64,000 bases of DNA, taken from Psychrobacter immobilis (GTDB lineage: Bacteria > Pseudomonadota > Gammaproteobacteria > Pseudomonadales > Moraxellaceae). The stretch's first letter is position 1, and the number at the start of each line of letters is the position of its first letter. Both the position numbers and the translations under genes were made by a program. Of this stretch, positions 56,760 to 64,000 are shown in pieces. Where the stretch lies: positions 1-64,000 of the forward strand of contig NZ_CAJGZJ010000004.1 in NCBI RefSeq assembly GCF_904846225.1, read 5' to 3'. The notes under the pieces are model-generated. The model made no database searches. It was not told where the DNA came from and saw only the letters and a list, made by a program, of their open reading frames with translations.

Positions 56760-56828
56760 CACAGTGTTACTAAAATAAGTTTTACGCCGCCTCTGTCTGC
56801 GTAGGCACAGCGAGCAAGGAAAATTTAT
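56760..56828. repeat. Family 1 repeat, core fragment (reverse orientation)
   Basis: Contains CGCCGCCTCTGTCTGCGTAGGCACAG-type core (56785-56810) and the following GCAAGGAAAATTTAT, the reverse complement of the core of the full copies; the outer TATAGTC ends are missing. It lies between queC and ttcA, in their shared promoter region. Confidence 0.75.
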
Positions 56829-56978
56829 AATTTACTGTCATTTTTCAATCTTTTCACAATATTTGTTATAATCCTGCTTTTAAAGCAGCCGTACGCATAC
56901 ATTTTGGCTAAGTGCTTTATTATTTTATGACCCATTGCTTCATAGCAAAACCATCCTTGTAAAGACATTGAGTAACTT

Positions 56979-58145
56979 ATGACCGCAGCGACCTTGTTTA
57001 CGCCAAAAATCACGCCTAGTTTTGATGATACGTTTACTAACACGGGTTTGAATAACCCTGTGTTAGAAGCTGATATTGATGACATGGCATACGATGATTT
57101 CGCTGATGACAGTATTGATGAAGGCGCTAATGATGAAGGCGATATTGATAAAGATAGCCTTGCTGCTGGGCAGTCGGCGCTGACTGAGTCTGCACCGTTT
57201 CGTAAGTTACAAAAAAAGCTACGTCGACAAGTATCTTGGGCGATACGTGATTTTAATATGATCGAAGATGGCGATGTAGTGATGGTTTGCGTGTCAGGCG
57301 GCAAAGACAGTTATACCTTGCTTGATATTTTATTGCTCCTAAAGCGCATCGCACCCATTAACTTCGATATCGTTGCGGTCAATCTTGATCAAAAACAGCC
57401 CGGCTATCCTGAGGATATTTTGCCCGCGTATCTAAACGAGCAGGGCATTGCCCACTATATCTTAGAAAAAGATACTTATAGTATTGTCAAAAGTGTGGTG
57501 CCAGAAGGTAAAACTTATTGCTCAGCGTGTTCACGCTTGCGTCGCGGTTCTCTATATGGTTTTGCCAAACAAATTGGCGCGACCAAAATTGCGCTTGGTC
57601 ATCATCGCGACGACATGTTGGCTACTTTTTTCTTAAATTTATTCCATGGTGGCAAACTCAAATCGATGCCACCCAAATTGCTCAGTGATGACAAGCAAAA
57701 CTTGCTTATTCGCCCGCTCGCGTATGTTGAAGAAAAAGATATCATTGAATATGCCCGTTTAAAAGAATTTCCTATCATTCCCTGTAATTTGTGCGGCAGC
57801 CAAACCAACCTACAACGCGCCATTATCAATGACATGCTACGAGAATGGGATGATGCCCATCCGCAGCGTTTGGCCTCTATTTTTAAAGCCATGCAAAACG
57901 TTGCACCGTCGCAGTTGGCCGATCGTGAATTGTTTGACTTTGAACGATTAAGTCTTGAGCGTGATGATAATGAACGATTATTTGAAGGCGATAATATTCA
58001 GGCAGGGCAGACCGACAGTTTGGCTGAAATTGGCTTACCAGTGGCACCAAAAACGCAGACTTATAATTCAAAGTTTGCTAGCGATAAAGCGACAAATAAT
58101 AATCTTACCACGCAAAAAATTCCAACGATCAACCCAGTAATTTAA
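56979..58145 (+). CDS. ttcA: tRNA 2-thiocytidine biosynthesis protein TtcA
   Basis: Adds sulfur to C32 of certain tRNAs. 388 residues. PP-loop S-G-G-K-D-S (106-111), cluster-binding C-S-A-C near 183 and the second pair C-N-L-C-G-S-Q. The first ~70 residues are an acidic, Asp-rich extension ([14 protein letters not shown]) and the C-terminal ~60 residues are also extra compared with E. coli TtcA. The core is intact. Followed by a bidirectional terminator. Confidence 0.94.
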   Translation: MTAATLFTPKITPSFDDTFTNTGLNNPVLEADIDDMAYDDFADDSIDEGANDEGDIDKDSLAAGQSALTESAPFRKLQKKLRRQVSWAIRDFNMIEDGDVVMVCVSGGKDSYTLLDILLLLKRIAPINFDIVAVNLDQKQPGYPEDILPAYLNEQGIAHYILEKDTYSIVKSVVPEGKTYCSACSRLRRGSLYGFAKQIGATKIALGHHRDDMLATFFLNLFHGGKLKSMPPKLLSDDKQNLLIRPLAYVEEKDIIEYARLKEFPIIPCNLCGSQTNLQRAIINDMLREWDDAHPQRLASIFKAMQNVAPSQLADRELFDFERLSLERDDNERLFEGDNIQAGQTDSLAEIGLPVAPKTQTYNSKFASDKATNNNLTTQKIPTINPVI

Positions 58146-58248
58146 GCCTCGGTCACGATTGATTGAGAGCGAAAAGGCGTTTATGATAGAAACTTTCTCT
58201 GATATAAATTTTTGCTTGCTAAGTGTTACATCACGGCAAATCAACTAT

Positions 58249-58289
58249 AAAAAAACCAGCCATTCATAAATAATGAGCTGGTTTTTTTT
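58249..58289. terminator. Bidirectional rho-independent terminator
   Basis: AAAAAAACCAGC / GCTGGTTTTTTT with further CATT/AATG pairing; between convergent ttcA and fixH. Confidence 0.92.
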
Positions 58290-58316
58290 ATCTTCAAATC
58301 AAGCAATGCAATTAAA

Positions 58317-58898
58317 TCATTTTTTCGCAAAAACCTGTAGTGGATTGAAATTAACCTCTGAGCGCGGCAGTTTTGCCACCTCTTGCATGCGCCAATCTTC
58401 TTTACCATCATGACTTACTTGCAAATAATATTTGGCTTTCACAGGATCTAAAGTCACTTTTGCGCTGTATTTATTGCCCTCGACATGCTGTAGCACCGCG
58501 TCACGATCTTTTTTGATATCAGTTGCATGCGAGATAGACAAACCTAGCTTTTCTGGATAGATAAGCGGCGTGCCATCCAGTAGTTTGCCTGACTGCAAGC
58601 TCTGCTCAGGGTAATTCAAATAAAATACGATATCACCATTATCTGCAAACTGCATTTTGCCATGCAAGTCTAAATCATAAGTAAGCTTGTCACGCGACAC
58701 ATCTTGATAAAGCGTCTTGCCATCCATGTACCAGTCATCACGTACCACGCTGTCACGGATTTGATAAGAGTAATAAACAAACCAAAGGCAAGCAATCACT
58801 ACGAAAGCTGGCATGCCAATCACAAAGATAATGACCATGTAATTTTTATACCATGGCTGAGTATCTTGATGCTTAAAGTTTGGTTCTGAAGTAGACAT
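58317..58898 (-). CDS. FixH/CcoH family protein
   Basis: 193 residues, one N-terminal membrane helix (about 20-45) with W-Y-K-N-Y-M-V before it, then a periplasmic beta-domain. The R-D-D-W-Y-M-D-G-K-T-L-Y-Q motif is FixH-like. Helps assemble cbb3 oxidase. Lies after ccoG on the same strand, 288 bp apart, with family 1 and 2 repeats in between. Confidence 0.82.
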   Translation of the reverse strand: MSTSEPNFKHQDTQPWYKNYMVIIFVIGMPAFVVIACLWFVYYSYQIRDSVVRDDWYMDGKTLYQDVSRDKLTYDLDLHGKMQFADNGDIVFYLNYPEQSLQSGKLLDGTPLIYPEKLGLSISHATDIKKDRDAVLQHVEGNKYSAKVTLDPVKAKYYLQVSHDGKEDWRMQEVAKLPRSEVNFNPLQVFAKK

Positions 58899-58994
58899 AA
58901 CATACCTATGAGCTATATTAATTGATAATCTGATAACGGGAGAATGCCAGCTTAATAATGAATCGTTTATCTATCAAGTATTACTGACTGAAAT

Positions 58995-59142
58995 ATAGTC
59001 AGGTCAATATAAAAAAGATACAGCGGGGCGGGGATAAATTTTTTGTTACCTCTGTCTGCGCAGGCACAGTCAGCAAGAAAAATTTGTCTCAGTCACGCAG
59101 GATAGATTTGAGGTATCCATTTTCAGATTGAGGACACGCCCT
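58995..59142. repeat. Composite of a family 1 copy and a family 2 end
   Basis: 58995-59100 starts TATAGTC and carries the reverse-strand core CCTCTGTCTGCGCAGGCACAG with arms GATAAATTTTT / AAAAATTTGTC; its far end is lost. 59116-59142 is the other end of a family 2 element (CCATTTTCAGATTGAGG then GGACACGCCCT without its partner). Both lie between fixH and ccoG. Confidence 0.78.
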
Positions 59143-59186
59143 AGTATCTACTATATAAAAGATGGCAGAGCTAATATTTTGATAAA

Positions 59187-60596
59187 TTACTGACCTTGAG
59201 TGGTAAATACGTTTTGCTTACTCACTTTATACTGTCCATCTTCACTCGTCACATCTAAAGTGACAGGGGTTTGCCCAAATTCAATCACATCAGGATCGCC
59301 ATAAATACTCACAGGCATATCAAAGCTTTCGCCCGCTTCTAATGGGACATCATTGAATCGCAGTTCTAAACTCAAACCCTCTTGCGGCGCAAGGGTTATC
59401 TTGTAGGTATGAGCATCCTGCGTTTTATTAGTCAGCTTGACGATATAGCTGTTTTCGATCATGCCTTGATTGTTCATAGAAGACAACTGATTGCGGTCAC
59501 GGCGAATATCAATCTCTAACGGGACACGATCAGTTAGCGCATACAAAACGCCCCCACATAATAGCGTTAATAAAGCCAGGTAGGCAAATAGGCGTGGGCG
59601 TAATACTCGGCTTGGCTCTTTTTCAGCCAGTTGACGCTCTGTCGTGTAGCGGATAAGACCACGCGGATAGCCGACCTTGTCCATAATTTCATTACAAGCA
59701 TCGATACATGCCGCGCACTGAATACAGCCAACCTGTAAACCATCTCGAATATCGATACCAGTCGGGCAGACCTGAACACACATTTGACATTCGATACAAT
59801 CACCCAAATCGTCAGGGTTTGTGCCTTTTTTACGAGCACCACGAGGTTCGCCTCGCTCATAATCATAGGAGACAACCAACGTATCTTTATCAAACATCAC
59901 ACTTTGAAACCGACCATAAGGACAGATTTGGATACACATCTGCTCACGCATGTAACCAGCATTGGCATAGGTTGCAAACGTAAAGATAAACATCGACACC
60001 CATATCCACGTTGGCCAGTCCGGTATTGGCATAAAACCGATCGACTGCCAGCTCTGATATAAATAATCTGTTCCAGACACGTAGCTTACAAAGGTCGCTG
60101 CTGTAATGACTGACAATATAAACCAAATAAAATATACCACAGAGCGTTTGAAAGCCTTCTTTGCGCTCATTGGTTCTTTATCAAATTTTATGCGTTTATT
60201 ACGATCGCCAATCACCCATTTTTCAACATACTGGTAAAGATGCGTCCAAATCGTTTGTGGACAAGCGTAGCCACACCATACGCGGCCTGCATAGACCGTC
60301 ACCATAAATAATGTGAATGCGGCAATAATGGCAAAAGCGGCAATAAAATAAAAATCTTGAGTCAAAAACGTCATGCCAAAAATATAGTAATGCTGCGAGG
60401 GAACATCAAACCATATTGCTTGTCTATCGTTATAACGTAGCCATGGCAAAAGCAAAAAAGCGGCCAAAAGTGCATACATCGTGATAACACGAATATTTTG
60501 ATAAAAGCCTGTGACAAACCGAGGATGAACGCGATGTTTGGTCGCATCAAGATCAATTTGTTGAACAGGAATTTTATTGGATTGCGGTGCTGACAT
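59187..60596 (-). CDS. ccoG: Cytochrome c oxidase accessory protein CcoG (FixG/RdxA)
   Basis: 469 residues, polyferredoxin of the inner membrane needed for copper delivery to cbb3 oxidase. About five helices (F-L-L-L-P-W-L-R-Y onwards). Cysteines: C-G-Y-A-C-P, C-I-Q-I-C-P-Y-G-R-F, then two 4Fe-4S motifs C-I-E-C-Q-M-C-V-Q-V-C-P and C-I-Q-C-A-A-C-I-D-A-C. The C-terminal Ig-like periplasmic domain is present. GAGGCAC precedes the ATG. A 375-bp gap separates it from ccoP. Confidence 0.94.
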   Translation of the reverse strand: MSAPQSNKIPVQQIDLDATKHRVHPRFVTGFYQNIRVITMYALLAAFLLLPWLRYNDRQAIWFDVPSQHYYIFGMTFLTQDFYFIAAFAIIAAFTLFMVTVYAGRVWCGYACPQTIWTHLYQYVEKWVIGDRNKRIKFDKEPMSAKKAFKRSVVYFIWFILSVITAATFVSYVSGTDYLYQSWQSIGFMPIPDWPTWIWVSMFIFTFATYANAGYMREQMCIQICPYGRFQSVMFDKDTLVVSYDYERGEPRGARKKGTNPDDLGDCIECQMCVQVCPTGIDIRDGLQVGCIQCAACIDACNEIMDKVGYPRGLIRYTTERQLAEKEPSRVLRPRLFAYLALLTLLCGGVLYALTDRVPLEIDIRRDRNQLSSMNNQGMIENSYIVKLTNKTQDAHTYKITLAPQEGLSLELRFNDVPLEAGESFDMPVSIYGDPDVIEFGQTPVTLDVTSEDGQYKVSKQNVFTTQGQ

Positions 60597-60875
60597 AAAC
60601 GTGCCTCTTTGAAAAAAGAATCAGTTTGCTGGCATGATGAACAGACACCTTAATAATGAGGTGAATGAGTGTACGATATTATCAATGTCAGTAAGTATCT
60701 AACAAAATTTTGAACAGAAAAATATGCTAAATGATCTATTAAAGTATTGATTATAAATAGATTAATAAAATTAGTAATAATATTCTAAATCAGTCAGTAA
60801 CGAGCTGTTTTAGAGAGTATTATTTTAACATTATCCCTACTATAAATGGGGTAATAGCCTAAAAAAGCAATCAAT

Positions 60876-60941
60876 ATAATAGGGTTTATAATAAAGGGAG
60901 AGCTGTAATCACAGCTCTCCCTTTATTATAAACCCTATTAT
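60876..60941. repeat. Perfect 31-bp inverted repeat between ccoP and ccoG
   Basis: Left arm 60876-60906 and right arm 60911-60941 are exact reverse complements (31 bp, no mismatch), with a 4-base loop AATC. The stem contains the GC-rich GGGAGAGCTGT at the tip and AT-rich base. It lies 30 bp after the ccoP stop codon in a gap without other features. It could act as a strong terminator or a stabilising 3' hairpin for ccoNOQP mRNA, but there is no T-tract right after the stem on the minus strand. Confidence 0.95.
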
Positions 60942-60971
60942 CCATTTATTTTATAGTCTAGCCTAAAACTA

Positions 60972-62114
60972 TTAGTTAGCAGTTGCAGTTACTACTGGCT
61001 GAGAGACAGAGGCAGTTTTAGCAGGTGAGGCATTAGTAGCGGGCGCTTTCTTATCTGATAATGAGTAAACATAAGCCGCAAGCAGCATAATACGCTCATT
61101 ACCTAATTTAGACTGCCATGCAGGCATGACACCCGCACGTCCATAGCGTAGAGTCTCACGAAGAGTTTCGCGATCACCACCATATAACCAAATTTTATCA
61201 GTTAAGTTGGGTGCTCCAGTCGAAATCATGCCTTTAGCATCTTTACCATGACAAAGCACACAGTTGGTAGGCTCATTAAAAATTGCCTTACCTTGAGCCA
61301 CCTTTATCTGATCAAGGTCATAATCTTGTTGGTTGCCAGATATAGATAAAACGTATTCAGCTGCCGCGCGTACACCGTCTTCACCAATCTGATCACGCCA
61401 TGCTGCCATACCACCCACTCGACCATTATGTAGCGTGGTCAAGATATTCTCAGGTGCTCCGCCATATAACCAATCATTATCAGTCAGATTTGGATAACCG
61501 GTTGCGCCTTTAGCGTTAGAGCCATGACAAACGGCACAGTTTTGTAGGAACAAACGACTACCAACTTTTAACGCATTTGGATTTTCTGACAGTTTTTCGA
61601 CGTAAGGAGCAAGTTCTGCGACTTTTCCGTCGATTTGAGTCTGTAAGTCTGCCGGTGGCGTGTCGCTATGACGCATCGTTGCTTGCATATCAGCAAGTGT
61701 CGCTAACGTGGAAGTAGCACCGCTGGCATCCGCTTTCGCCAAGATGTTTTTTTCAAAATTATCGGTAAATACCTTATTGTTTTTTTCAAGCTCACTGCTT
61801 AGCTCATTATGTGAGCTCCATGGTACCGTTTTGCCATCGACTTCTACTGTAGCAAGACCGTCCCACTTTGATGGAAACACCGCTGGGAAAAACACCCAGT
61901 ATGCAACTCCCCAAACAATTGAGCCAAAAAATATCACTAGCCACCATTTAGGTAGTGGCTTGTCATACTCGGTAATACCATCGTAAGCGTGACCTGTCGT
62001 ACCGTCTTCGTCTAACTCTGGTTTGTACTTCAGTACCATTAATAAGACGCCGAGGATAAACGCCCAGCACATGAAACTTAGAATGGTAATCCAAGAACTC
62101 CAAAAAAATGTCAT
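60972..62114 (-). CDS. ccoP: cbb3-type cytochrome c oxidase subunit III (CcoP)
   Basis: 380 residues. Two N-terminal membrane helices, then two c-type haem domains: C-A-V-C-H (193-197) and C-V-L-C-H (285-289), with distal Met ligands in later G-M-A-A-W and V-M-P-A-W segments. The linker between membrane and first haem is longer than usual. ATG overlaps the ccoQ stop (ATGA). Ends in a Ala/Pro/Thr-rich tail. Confidence 0.95.
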   Translation of the reverse strand: MTFFWSSWITILSFMCWAFILGVLLMVLKYKPELDEDGTTGHAYDGITEYDKPLPKWWLVIFFGSIVWGVAYWVFFPAVFPSKWDGLATVEVDGKTVPWSSHNELSSELEKNNKVFTDNFEKNILAKADASGATSTLATLADMQATMRHSDTPPADLQTQIDGKVAELAPYVEKLSENPNALKVGSRLFLQNCAVCHGSNAKGATGYPNLTDNDWLYGGAPENILTTLHNGRVGGMAAWRDQIGEDGVRAAAEYVLSISGNQQDYDLDQIKVAQGKAIFNEPTNCVLCHGKDAKGMISTGAPNLTDKIWLYGGDRETLRETLRYGRAGVMPAWQSKLGNERIMLLAAYVYSLSDKKAPATNASPAKTASVSQPVVTATAN

Positions 62115-62293
62115 CGTTTATCCTTATTGCGCTGCTCGTCAGACAGAGATTTTATATCCTCATCATCAAGCGCAAGTTGTGCATCTTCTTCGAAGCGTTT
62201 TTTGTTTTTTGGCGAATACGCCCACCATGCAATACTTATAAAGGCAATAAAGGCAGAAACGGTCGCAATTGTTTGTAATTCACCAATACCCAT
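62111..62293 (-). CDS. ccoQ: cbb3-type cytochrome c oxidase subunit IV (CcoQ)
   Basis: 60 residues: one membrane helix (residues 9-27) with W-W-A-Y-S-P-K-N-K-K-R-F after it, the usual CcoQ layout. Start and stop codons overlap those of ccoO (TAATG) and ccoP (ATGA), so the operon is translationally coupled. Stabilises the oxidase. Confidence 0.9.
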   Translation of the reverse strand: MGIGELQTIATVSAFIAFISIAWWAYSPKNKKRFEEDAQLALDDEDIKSLSDEQRNKDKR

Positions 62294-62931
62294 TAGCGCT
62301 GTCCTTCCATCGCGGTACCCAGCTGTTGTAGATAGGCGACTAAAGCATCAAGCTCAGTGGCACCAAGCACAGCATCAGGAGCGCCTTCGATGTCTTCTTC
62401 AGTATAAGGAACACCAAAGCGATCGCGGAATAAGCGCATTTTAGTTTGAACGTTTGACCCATTCACCTCGTTGGTAGCCAGCCATGGAAAACCAGGCATT
62501 ACTGATTCTGGAACCAATGAACGTGGGTCTATCAAATGCTGTTTTTGCCAATCTTCAGAATAGCGTCCACCAACACGTGCTAGATCAGGCCCAGTACGTT
62601 TTGAACCCCATAAAAATGGATGATCCCACGTAGATTCAGCCGCACGTGAATATGGTCCATAACGCTCAACTTCAGCACGTAGTGGACGAATCATTTGGGT
62701 ATGACAGACGTGACACCCTTCACGAATATAGATATCACGACCTTCGAACTCTAGTGCAGTCCATGGTTCCATAGAAGGAAGGGGAGCGTTCACTCCACCT
62801 TCCTCAGGGCCCTTGTTATCATATATCAATGGTACGATTTCAACTAGCGTTGCAAAGCTAATAGCAATAACGATACCGATGACCAACAAGCCTGTATTTT
62901 TTTCAATAATCTCATGCGGTGTACCAGCCAT
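62293..62931 (-). CDS. ccoO: cbb3-type cytochrome c oxidase subunit II (CcoO)
   Basis: 212 residues. N-terminal membrane anchor (about 15-35), then a mono-haem cytochrome c domain with C-H-V-C-H (73-77) and a distal Met in [19 protein letters not shown] is typical. Nine bases separate it from ccoN. Confidence 0.95.
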   Translation of the reverse strand: MAGTPHEIIEKNTGLLVIGIVIAISFATLVEIVPLIYDNKGPEEGGVNAPLPSMEPWTALEFEGRDIYIREGCHVCHTQMIRPLRAEVERYGPYSRAAESTWDHPFLWGSKRTGPDLARVGGRYSEDWQKQHLIDPRSLVPESVMPGFPWLATNEVNGSNVQTKMRLFRDRFGVPYTEEDIEGAPDAVLGATELDALVAYLQQLGTAMEGQR

Positions 62932-62940
62932 GATCGCTCC

Positions 62941-64000
62941 TTATACGTTAGCAGCTGTTGAAGTTTCATCGACACTAGGTTCATGATCTGTTGGATCTGC
63001 GATACTTACAGGCTTGCCATCTGGCATTTTGATTGTTTTATAGCAGTTATATGCCATCACAAACATACCTGATAAATATAGTGATCCACCAAAAGCACGG
63101 CCCATATATGGGAAATGTGAAAACTCAACGGTATCAACAAAACTGTATAACAAAGTACCATCAGGGTTCGTTGCAAGCCACATCATTCCCTGACCAATAC
63201 CTGAAATCCACATCGATACGATATAGAAAATAGTACCCGCAGTCGCCAACCAAAAATGCGTTGTAATTAAGCTGATAGAGTACATTTTTGGCTTATTATA
63301 AATACGTGGTAATAACACATATAGCGAACCAATCGTAATCATCCCAACCCAGCCAAGTGCACCCGAGTGTACGTGACCGATTGTCCAGTCTGTATTATGC
63401 GACAGCGCATTAACGGTCTTAATAGCCATCATTGGACCTTCGAACGTCGACATCGCATAAAACGACAACGCCACGATCATAAAGCGAATGATAGGATCGG
63501 TACGCAGCTTATCCCAACTGCCTGACAGCGTTAGTACACCGTTAATCATACCACCCCAAGATGGTGCAAATAGGATGATAGAGAACACCATTGCTAGTGA
63601 TTGAGTCCAATCTGGTAGCGCTGAATAATGTAAATGGTGACCACCGGCCCACATATATGAAGCAATCAATGCCCAAAAGTGAACGATAGACAAGCGATAA
63701 GAATAAATAGGACGACCAATCTGTACAGGGACAAAATAATACATCATCCCAAGGAAAGCGGCTGTTAGATAAAAGCCGACGGCATTATGTCCGTACCACC
63801 ATTGCACCATTGCATCCGTGGCGCCACCAAATATTGAATAAGACTTAAAAGCACTAACAGGAATTGCCATACTGTTAACAATATGCAATAGGGCAATCGT
63901 GATAATAAAGGCGGCAAAGAACCAGTTAGCAACATAGATATGTGAGGTTTTTCGTTTGATGAGCGTACCAAAAAAGACGATGGCATAAGATATCCATACC
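62941..64000 (-). CDS. ccoN: cbb3-type cytochrome c oxidase subunit I (CcoN), partial
   Basis: C-terminal ~352 residues of the catalytic haem-copper subunit; the frame stays open to the window edge ([11 protein letters not shown] at 64000 downward), so the 5' part is outside. At least eight helices seen, with [16 protein letters not shown] and [10 protein letters not shown] carrying His ligands of the haem-copper centre. First gene of the ccoNOQP operon. Confidence 0.95.
   Translation of the reverse strand, partial: VWISYAIVFFGTLIKRKTSHIYVANWFFAAFIITIALLHIVNSMAIPVSAFKSYSIFGGATDAMVQWWYGHNAVGFYLTAAFLGMMYYFVPVQIGRPIYSYRLSIVHFWALIASYMWAGGHHLHYSALPDWTQSLAMVFSIILFAPSWGGMINGVLTLSGSWDKLRTDPIIRFMIVALSFYAMSTFEGPMMAIKTVNALSHNTDWTIGHVHSGALGWVGMITIGSLYVLLPRIYNKPKMYSISLITTHFWLATAGTIFYIVSMWISGIGQGMMWLATNPDGTLLYSFVDTVEFSHFPYMGRAFGGSLYLSGMFVMAYNCYKTIKMPDGKPVSIADPTDHEPSVDETSTAANV

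Noticed and set aside
56825-57304. Minus-strand open frame of 159 codons overlapping the ttcA start
   Set aside because: Ser-rich shadow of the ttcA N-terminus and promoter; no ribosome-binding site.
58190-58248. Another family 1 repeat copy
   Set aside because: ATAAATTTTTGCTTGCTAAG and a distant ATCAACTATA resemble it, but the core is missing and the match is too short to call.
58900-60700. FNR/Anr boxes near fixH and ccoG
   Set aside because: Looked for TTGAT-N4-ATCAA; only partial matches such as TTGATAATCTGATAA near 58920 were found. The ccoN promoter lies outside the window.

Overview
The window looks like a chromosomal segment of a Psychrobacter-like gammaproteobacterium (Moraxellaceae). 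This is inferred from the moderate-to-low GC sequence, Moraxellaceae-type housekeeping proteins (RecJ, UvrB, AcnB, LipA, RlmKL, DapD), a cbb3 oxidase operon, a TAXI-TRAP transporter and many short non-coding mobile repeats. No tRNA, rRNA, CRISPR array or intact transposase gene was seen.

Layout. 1-9.7 kb: thioesterase, cation-efflux transporter, Dps, a GFA-family protein, UvrB and several poorly known exported or membrane-associated proteins. 9.9-18.1 kb: RecJ, two tandem TRIC-type channels, a DMT exporter, QueE, a DUF4272 protein, DapD and a lysophospholipase/monoacylglycerol-lipase-like hydrolase. 18.7-22.0 kb: a four-gene unit of an ArsS-type radical SAM protein, a DUF547 protein and two glycosyltransferases of the rSAM-associated families. 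22.1-34.3 kb: MTA phosphorylase, TAXI-TRAP transporter (receptor, DUF1850, fused permease), LipA, AcnB, a DUF805 protein, enoyl-CoA hydratase and an alpha/beta hydrolase.

34.5-48.8 kb is the most interesting part: a large tellurite-type (Ter) stress locus. One minus-strand array encodes an ATP-grasp ligase, a TerD-domain/trypsin-like protease fusion, a PRTase-TRSP protein, a HAD phosphatase, a StiP-type PRTase and a CitE-like lyase. This is the enzyme set predicted to make or modify a nucleoside-like metabolite. Next to it are TerA, TerZ, TerE and TerD calcium-binding paralogues, an AIM24 protein, a DUF475/TerC membrane protein and a glutaminase. Five 7-bp tandem repeats lie just upstream of the TerD-protease gene, which suggests phase-variable expression.

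49.0-64.0 kb: RlmKL, an MscS channel, a dihydrolipoamide-dehydrogenase-like flavoprotein, Bcp peroxiredoxin, QueC, TtcA, then the cbb3 oxidase operon (ccoN-O-Q-P, with ccoN running off the window) and its assembly genes ccoG and fixH. A perfect 31-bp inverted repeat separates ccoP from ccoG.

Two MITE-like repeat families recur. Family 1 is about 145 bp, has TATAGTC-type ends and a long internal hairpin, and one copy supplies the stop codon of bcp. Family 2 is about 170 bp with AGGGCGTGTCC-type ends. Gene starts were chosen by Shine-Dalgarno position and by family N-termini, so several are shorter than the longest open frame.
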